From contig DATLXN010000045.1 of NCBI GenBank assembly GCA_035575715.1, forward strand, positions 1 to 64,000: DNA of 64,000 nt, in the 5' to 3' direction. The DNA is from JACCSI01 sp035575715 (GTDB taxonomy: Bacteria; Acidobacteriota; Vicinamibacteria; Vicinamibacterales; UBA2999). Positions 60,199 to 64,000 of this stretch are shown here, piece after piece. Every line of letters begins with the position of its first letter. The first letter of the stretch is position 1. The notes below the pieces were generated by a model. It did no database searches and was not told the DNA's origin. It saw nothing but the letters and a program-made list of their open reading frames with translations. A program made the translations under genes and the position numbers.

Positions 60199-62268
60199 CT
60201 ACCGGCTCCCGGCTCCCGGTTTCTTCACTCCCGAATACTCGAGCATCTGGGCCGTCAGATCCATCGGATACGAAATCGCGACATCCGTGATGCTGCCGTC
60301 GGCGCCGCGCACCGGCGTGAGTTTCGGCATCACGAAGCCCGAATACGACGGCAGGTTCAAGCTGGTCACACGCGAGACGACTTGATCGCGCAGCTTCGGA
60401 TCGAAGTGCACGCCGAAGCTTGAGAACAACTTTTTGGCCGCGGCGTAATCGCCCTCCGACTTGATCCGTTGCACCTCGCTGAGCAGCCGCCCGACGCCTT
60501 CGCGAAACGCCGCCGGATCGACCATCACCAGATACGTCTTGCCGTCGCGCGTGCGTTCTTCGATCGCCTTGCTGTTGGCCATCAGCCAGCGCACGATCAT
60601 CTGGCGATTGCGCATGTGGTCTTCTTCGATCTGCGTCCCTTCACGGACCCGGCGCAGCTGCACTAACGCGTTGCGTGTGTAGGCTTCGTATTCGGCGCGC
60701 ACCACGGCGTCGTGGTCGGCGGCCGGGATGATGCCCAACTCCACCATCTTCGGATCGGCGATGAAGTACAGACCGACCAGGTCGGCGCGGCCTTCTTCGA
60801 GCGCCGAGAACTCTTCTTTGATCAGGGTTTGCGGTGAGGCGGTCACGGTCGCAGCCATCCGCCCCGACGCGTGGCCGATCACCTCGTGCATGTCGGTCGT
60901 CAACTCGCCGGCAAACTCGGCGTGTCTGGTCGCTCGCTCGACTTCTCCGGGCTCCCACGCAAATTCGCTTCGCATCGTGCTCGGCGTGGCGCGGTTCGAG
61001 CCGTCGGTCACGTTGGAAAGCGCGACCGACTTGCTGCCGTATTTCTCGCGGATCGCCTGATCATTCGGCAGGTTGATCCCGATCGGCGTCACCGGCCCGG
61101 AGTCACCTGTCTCGATGACAACATCGATCGCATTGGCGACGATGCCCTGGACACTCGGCTTCCGGTACTTCGCATCCCACGGCATGCGGTCTTCAAACCA
61201 TTGCGCGTTCTCCGCCAGTTTCTTGATCCGCGTCGTCTTCTCGTGATTGACGTAGTAGACCACTGCCTCCCACGACCCCTTGATGCCACGGGGATCCATG
61301 TAGACCTCGATGAAGCCGTTAATGGTGTCGACTGGCGACGCCTTGTCCTGGACCCAGGCGATGTCGAACTTCGCGCGGTCGGCATCGCTGCCGGTGCGAT
61401 ACCACTGAATCAACGCGCGTAACGCATTGGCCATCGGCTCGGCGGCGAATGGAATCGCCGCTTCGAGATGCTTGACGATCTCCACGATCTGCGGCCCGTA
61501 GCGCCCGTCGATCTTGTAAACCTCTTCAACCAGCTTGCCGTTCTGTTTAACCAGTCGCGAGTTCAAACCGTTCTTTTCGACAAAGCCGGTGAGGTCGGCC
61601 AGCGCGACCCCCGAGTAGAGATTGTTGGCACTCGACTGCAGGATGTCTCTGCCCGCACCCGGCGTCTTGTTGGTGACAATCTGGTCCACATTCGGATCGA
61701 AAAACATCGGCTGCAGCCGGGCCAGTGTGGCGTCGAGCGATTCACCCGCGGTCAAGGTGAACGTCGCCCCGTTGCGGGCCGCCGCCTTCACCGCCGTGGC
61801 GAAGGCCTCCGGTGTCGTTTTCAAGACGAACTTGCGCGCGGTCAGATTATTGTAGGGCCCGTTGTTGAGCCAGAACAGCTTGGTGTAGCGCTGAATCTCT
61901 GCCAGCGCCGCTCCGTCGATGCCCTGCGGGTGTGCGACGACGCCTTCGATGAGCGCGCGCATCTCGAGCGCATGACGGTGCTTCTGATCGTAAAAAATGT
62001 CGCGTCCGGCGATCGCCGCCTGGTAAAGATGCCAGATCAGCGTCTTCTCTTTCAGCGGCAGCGCCGAAAACCCGTCCGCATAGAGCTGGATCACCGCGGC
62101 GTCGTCTACGCGTTCCAATAAATATTTACGATCGGCGGGCGGTGACGACGGCGTCGTGGCCGCGACCGGGGCGGCGGTGGGGCCCGGGGACTGGTTGTTC
62201 GCCGGCGTCTCGCGAGAGCAGGCGGCGACGCTCAGCAGTACGGCAATCGTCAGCGCTCGAGTCATCAT
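60199..62268 (-). CDS. dipeptidyl-peptidase III family (M49) lipoprotein
   Basis: 689 aa from the ATG at 62268 (a second ATG follows directly). The N-terminus ALTIAVLLSVAACSRE is a lipoprotein signal. The zinc motif HEVIGH (His461-His466) is the M49 HExxGH, and EEGRADLVG (Glu491/492) is the downstream Glu ligand motif. M49 enzymes remove dipeptides from peptide N-termini; here it acts at the membrane in the periplasm, as in Bacteroidetes and Acidobacteriota relatives. The extension to 62658 runs antisense to the next gene and is rejected. A GGCTCCC heptamer is doubled at 60204-60217, coding the GAGSR tail. Confidence 0.9.
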   Translation of the reverse strand: MMTRALTIAVLLSVAACSRETPANNQSPGPTAAPVAATTPSSPPADRKYLLERVDDAAVIQLYADGFSALPLKEKTLIWHLYQAAIAGRDIFYDQKHRHALEMRALIEGVVAHPQGIDGAALAEIQRYTKLFWLNNGPYNNLTARKFVLKTTPEAFATAVKAAARNGATFTLTAGESLDATLARLQPMFFDPNVDQIVTNKTPGAGRDILQSSANNLYSGVALADLTGFVEKNGLNSRLVKQNGKLVEEVYKIDGRYGPQIVEIVKHLEAAIPFAAEPMANALRALIQWYRTGSDADRAKFDIAWVQDKASPVDTINGFIEVYMDPRGIKGSWEAVVYYVNHEKTTRIKKLAENAQWFEDRMPWDAKYRKPSVQGIVANAIDVVIETGDSGPVTPIGINLPNDQAIREKYGSKSVALSNVTDGSNRATPSTMRSEFAWEPGEVERATRHAEFAGELTTDMHEVIGHASGRMAATVTASPQTLIKEEFSALEEGRADLVGLYFIADPKMVELGIIPAADHDAVVRAEYEAYTRNALVQLRRVREGTQIEEDHMRNRQMIVRWLMANSKAIEERTRDGKTYLVMVDPAAFREGVGRLLSEVQRIKSEGDYAAAKKLFSSFGVHFDPKLRDQVVSRVTSLNLPSYSGFVMPKLTPVRGADGSITDVAISYPMDLTAQMLEYSGVKKPGAGSR

Positions 62269-62325
62269 CACAAGACGATACCGGAAGGCTGCCGCGATGG
62301 CGAAACGATCGCCTAAAATAGGGGG

Positions 62326-62772
62326 ATGGATGGGCTTGGCCGGTCGCTCATTGTTCTTCTCGTCAGCGTCGCGTCGATCTGGGCGGCGCACAGCGACGCC
62401 GTTGGTGCACAACAGAAATTGCTGGCCGCAACAGAGGCGTGGATCCTCGCGCCCAGGACCGGTGAGACGATGACAACGGCTTTTGCGATCATCGACAACC
62501 CGACGATGTATGACGTGTATCTCGTGTCGGCGTCGACCGATGTCGCGGGAAGGGTGCAGTTCCGGCAGAAGAGCAAAGTGGCCGCGATGCCAGAAACCGT
62601 CAGCGAAGTGAACGCGCCGGCTTTCGGCAAAGCCGAACTCACCGCCGAGGGCGTCCACCTCGCCTTGATCGACCTCAAGCGGCCGCTCAAGGACGGCGAG
62701 ACCATCACCATCTCGTTCGCCGCGGATAACGGGTCGGTCATCACGGCGTCAGCGACCGTCCGCGGAAAGTAG
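62326..62772 (+). CDS. PCuAC-like periplasmic protein lacking the copper ligands
   Basis: 148 aa, signal peptide (RSLIVLLVSVASIWAAHSDA). The fold markers of the PCu(A)C copper-chaperone family are visible: EAWILAPRTGETMTTAFAII, ELTAEGVHLALIDLKRPLKD and ETITISF. The usual H(M)x10Mx21HxM ligands are mostly replaced: the loop has VQFRQKSKVAAM and the final HxM is VHLAL. Copper binding is therefore doubtful. It is 7 bases upstream of the PAP2 gene, so co-transcribed. Confidence 0.68.
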   Translation: MDGLGRSLIVLLVSVASIWAAHSDAVGAQQKLLAATEAWILAPRTGETMTTAFAIIDNPTMYDVYLVSASTDVAGRVQFRQKSKVAAMPETVSEVNAPAFGKAELTAEGVHLALIDLKRPLKDGETITISFAADNGSVITASATVRGK

Positions 62773-62779
62773 GCCACCA

Positions 62780-63400
62780 GTGCGTCCCGCTTCAACCACC
62801 TCCCTGCTGGCGGGTGCCGCCGGCGCCGCCGGTGCCTTTGTGTTGCTGGCAGCCGCGGTCGCGCGCCACGACCTCAAGCCACTCGATAAGACGGTCCGCG
62901 ACAGCGTCCCCGACGCGCGTACCACCAAGGGCAAGACCGCCGCGAACGTCGTCGGTCCGGTCGGAAAGGAATGGCTGCTTCTACCCGTCGCCGTCGGCGT
63001 GACCGGCTACCTTTGGCACCGTGGCGCTGGCGCGGCGTCGTTTGTGCCGGTAGTGGCGGCCGCTACGGCGGCAGGCGCCAACCTGCTCTTTGAAGAGCAT
63101 CTCGATATCCAGCATCCGCCGCCCGGACATCCCAAGCGTCGCGAGCCGAGTTTCCCCAGCGGGCATGCACTGCAGACGACCGCCGTCGGGCTCACGACTG
63201 CCTACGTGTTGGCGCGTGAAGCAGAGGTCAACTCCGGCCCTGCCTTCGCGGCGGCGGCATTTCTGTCAGTGCTGTCACCAGCCGGTCGCGTGTATCTCGA
63301 TCGCCACTGGCTGAGCGATGTCGTCGGCGGATGGCTCGCGGGTCTAGCGGCAGCGGCGCTGTCCAGTGCCGCCTACGAAACGTTACGCCCGCGTTCGTAA
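62780..63400 (+). CDS. PAP2-family phosphatase
   Basis: 206 aa from a GTG, several hydrophobic segments. The acid-phosphatase signature is present: HPPPGHPKRREPSFPSGHA (motifs KxxxxxxRP-like and PSGH) and RVYLDRHWLSDVVGG (R-x5-H-x3-D). It should dephosphorylate a lipid phosphate, such as undecaprenyl pyrophosphate or phosphatidate, at the membrane. The first motif is atypical. It overlaps the convergent reductase gene by 18 bases. Confidence 0.85.
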   Translation: MRPASTTSLLAGAAGAAGAFVLLAAAVARHDLKPLDKTVRDSVPDARTTKGKTAANVVGPVGKEWLLLPVAVGVTGYLWHRGAGAASFVPVVAAATAAGANLLFEEHLDIQHPPPGHPKRREPSFPSGHALQTTAVGLTTAYVLAREAEVNSGPAFAAAAFLSVLSPAGRVYLDRHWLSDVVGGWLAGLAAAALSSAAYETLRPRS

Positions 63401-63946
63401 CGTCTGCATCGCTTCGCCCCAGGCGATCACTTCGTCAAACAGTGTCTTCAGTGTTTGCTCGTGTCGTGCCGCCGGCTTGAACACTGAATAGTTCTCAAAG
63501 TCGGTGGCCAGCGCGAGCGTCACTTGTGCGCGCACGTCGGCGATCTTGATCTCTGCCATGATCTGCCGCAGATGTTCGACCGCGCGCGTCCCGCCGGCCC
63601 CGCCGTAGGAGACAAACCCCGCAGCCTTGTTGTTCCACTCGCGATACAGAAAATCGATGGCGTTCTTCAGGGCGCCGGAGGTGCTGTGGTTGTATTCCGG
63701 CGTGACGAAGACGAAAGCATCACAGCTGTCGATTTTTGCCGCCCACGTCTTTGTGTGTTCTTTGCTGTACTTGCCTTGCGACGCGGGAATCGGTTCGTCG
63801 AGCAACGGCAGATTGAAATCCTTGATATCGACGAGTTCGAATTGGGCATCGGTCCGCTTCTGTGCGTGCTCGTTGACCCACTTGGCGACGGCTTCGCCGT
63901 TGCGGCCGGGACGCGTCGAACCGAGGATGATGGCGACCTTAATCAT
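63383..63946 (-). CDS. NADPH-dependent FMN reductase
   Basis: 187 aa from the ATG at 63946. The flavodoxin-like fold shows MIKVAIILGSTRPGRNGEAV (FMN phosphate loop), VTPEYNHSTSGALKNAIDFL and SYGGAGGTRAVEHL. It reduces FMN, quinones or azo compounds with NAD(P)H in the cytoplasm; the exact substrate is not known. Frame residues upstream to 64000 are His/Arg-rich and excluded. It is near the right edge and appears complete. Confidence 0.88.
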   Translation of the reverse strand: MIKVAIILGSTRPGRNGEAVAKWVNEHAQKRTDAQFELVDIKDFNLPLLDEPIPASQGKYSKEHTKTWAAKIDSCDAFVFVTPEYNHSTSGALKNAIDFLYREWNNKAAGFVSYGGAGGTRAVEHLRQIMAEIKIADVRAQVTLALATDFENYSVFKPAARHEQTLKTLFDEVIAWGEAMQTLRTRA

Positions 63947-64000
63947 GCGGACTCCGTGGTGAGGGTGACGATGGCACTGATGACCGGACAATGATCGCAT

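Overview
The window looks like a chromosomal piece of a high-GC Acidobacteriota genome, most likely Vicinamibacteria-like. This is inferred from gene content: six TonB-dependent receptors (five with an N-terminal carboxypeptidase-regulatory-like domain of the Oar type), many secreted hydrolases, hybrid sensor kinases, and small proteins I know from that phylum. There is no rRNA, no complete tRNA and no CRISPR array.

Layout. 1-1739 looks like the right end of an integrated element: two minus-strand phage-type Cys/HGG proteins, ending at a 3' tRNA-Lys(CTT) half that resembles an attachment site. 2185-6344 holds a TonB receptor and a frameshifted lipoprotein-sorting-like gene. 6353-10245 is a tight minus-strand operon: PHP phosphoesterase, GT4 glycosyltransferase, small membrane protein, second GT4. 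10462-19321 has an amidase, a TonB receptor with an NPP-type phosphodiesterase 10 bp downstream, a beta-lactamase-fold serine hydrolase, a GT2 and a putative HExxH protein. 19272-23631 has a beta-propeller phosphoesterase and a CBS-GGDEF-EAL protein. 23785-31033 has a receptor split by an amber codon, an FmdB-type zinc-ribbon remnant, a Caulobacter-type receptor and a frameshifted secreted protein. 31070-34003 is rearranged DNA with hairpin-rich repeats, a HEAT-repeat protein with a chimeric N-terminus, and debris of a nucleotidyltransferase pair.

34026-47853 contains a PQQ-type sugar dehydrogenase and the most coherent metabolic unit: TonB receptor, OPA-family transporter, phosphonatase-like HAD hydrolase, 2-aminoethylphosphonate transaminase and an alkaline-phosphatase-superfamily enzyme, all minus strand and overlapping or nearly so. 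It is followed by another receptor and a Na/Pi cotransporter. I read this as organophosphonate uptake across both membranes followed by C-P bond cleavage. Together with the NPP enzyme, the beta-propeller phosphoesterase and a PAP2 phosphatase, the window is rich in phosphorus-acquisition functions.

48006-63946 is mixed: a degenerate ExeA-like protein with 33-bp repeats, a disordered protein coupled to RtcB RNA ligase, a PAS-PAS-GAF hybrid histidine kinase, a MetE-like protein lacking its C-terminal zinc-ligand region, a UvrA2-like ATPase, an HD-GYP/GAF/GGDEF protein, dipeptidyl-peptidase III, a degenerate PCuAC-like protein, a PAP2 phosphatase and an NADPH-dependent FMN reductase.

Several genes are interrupted by a single base change (frameshifts near 6240, 30785 and 57881; amber at 26179). 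These may be real decay or assembly errors, and reads would decide. Long ORFs antisense to the receptors are GC-composition shadows and are left out.
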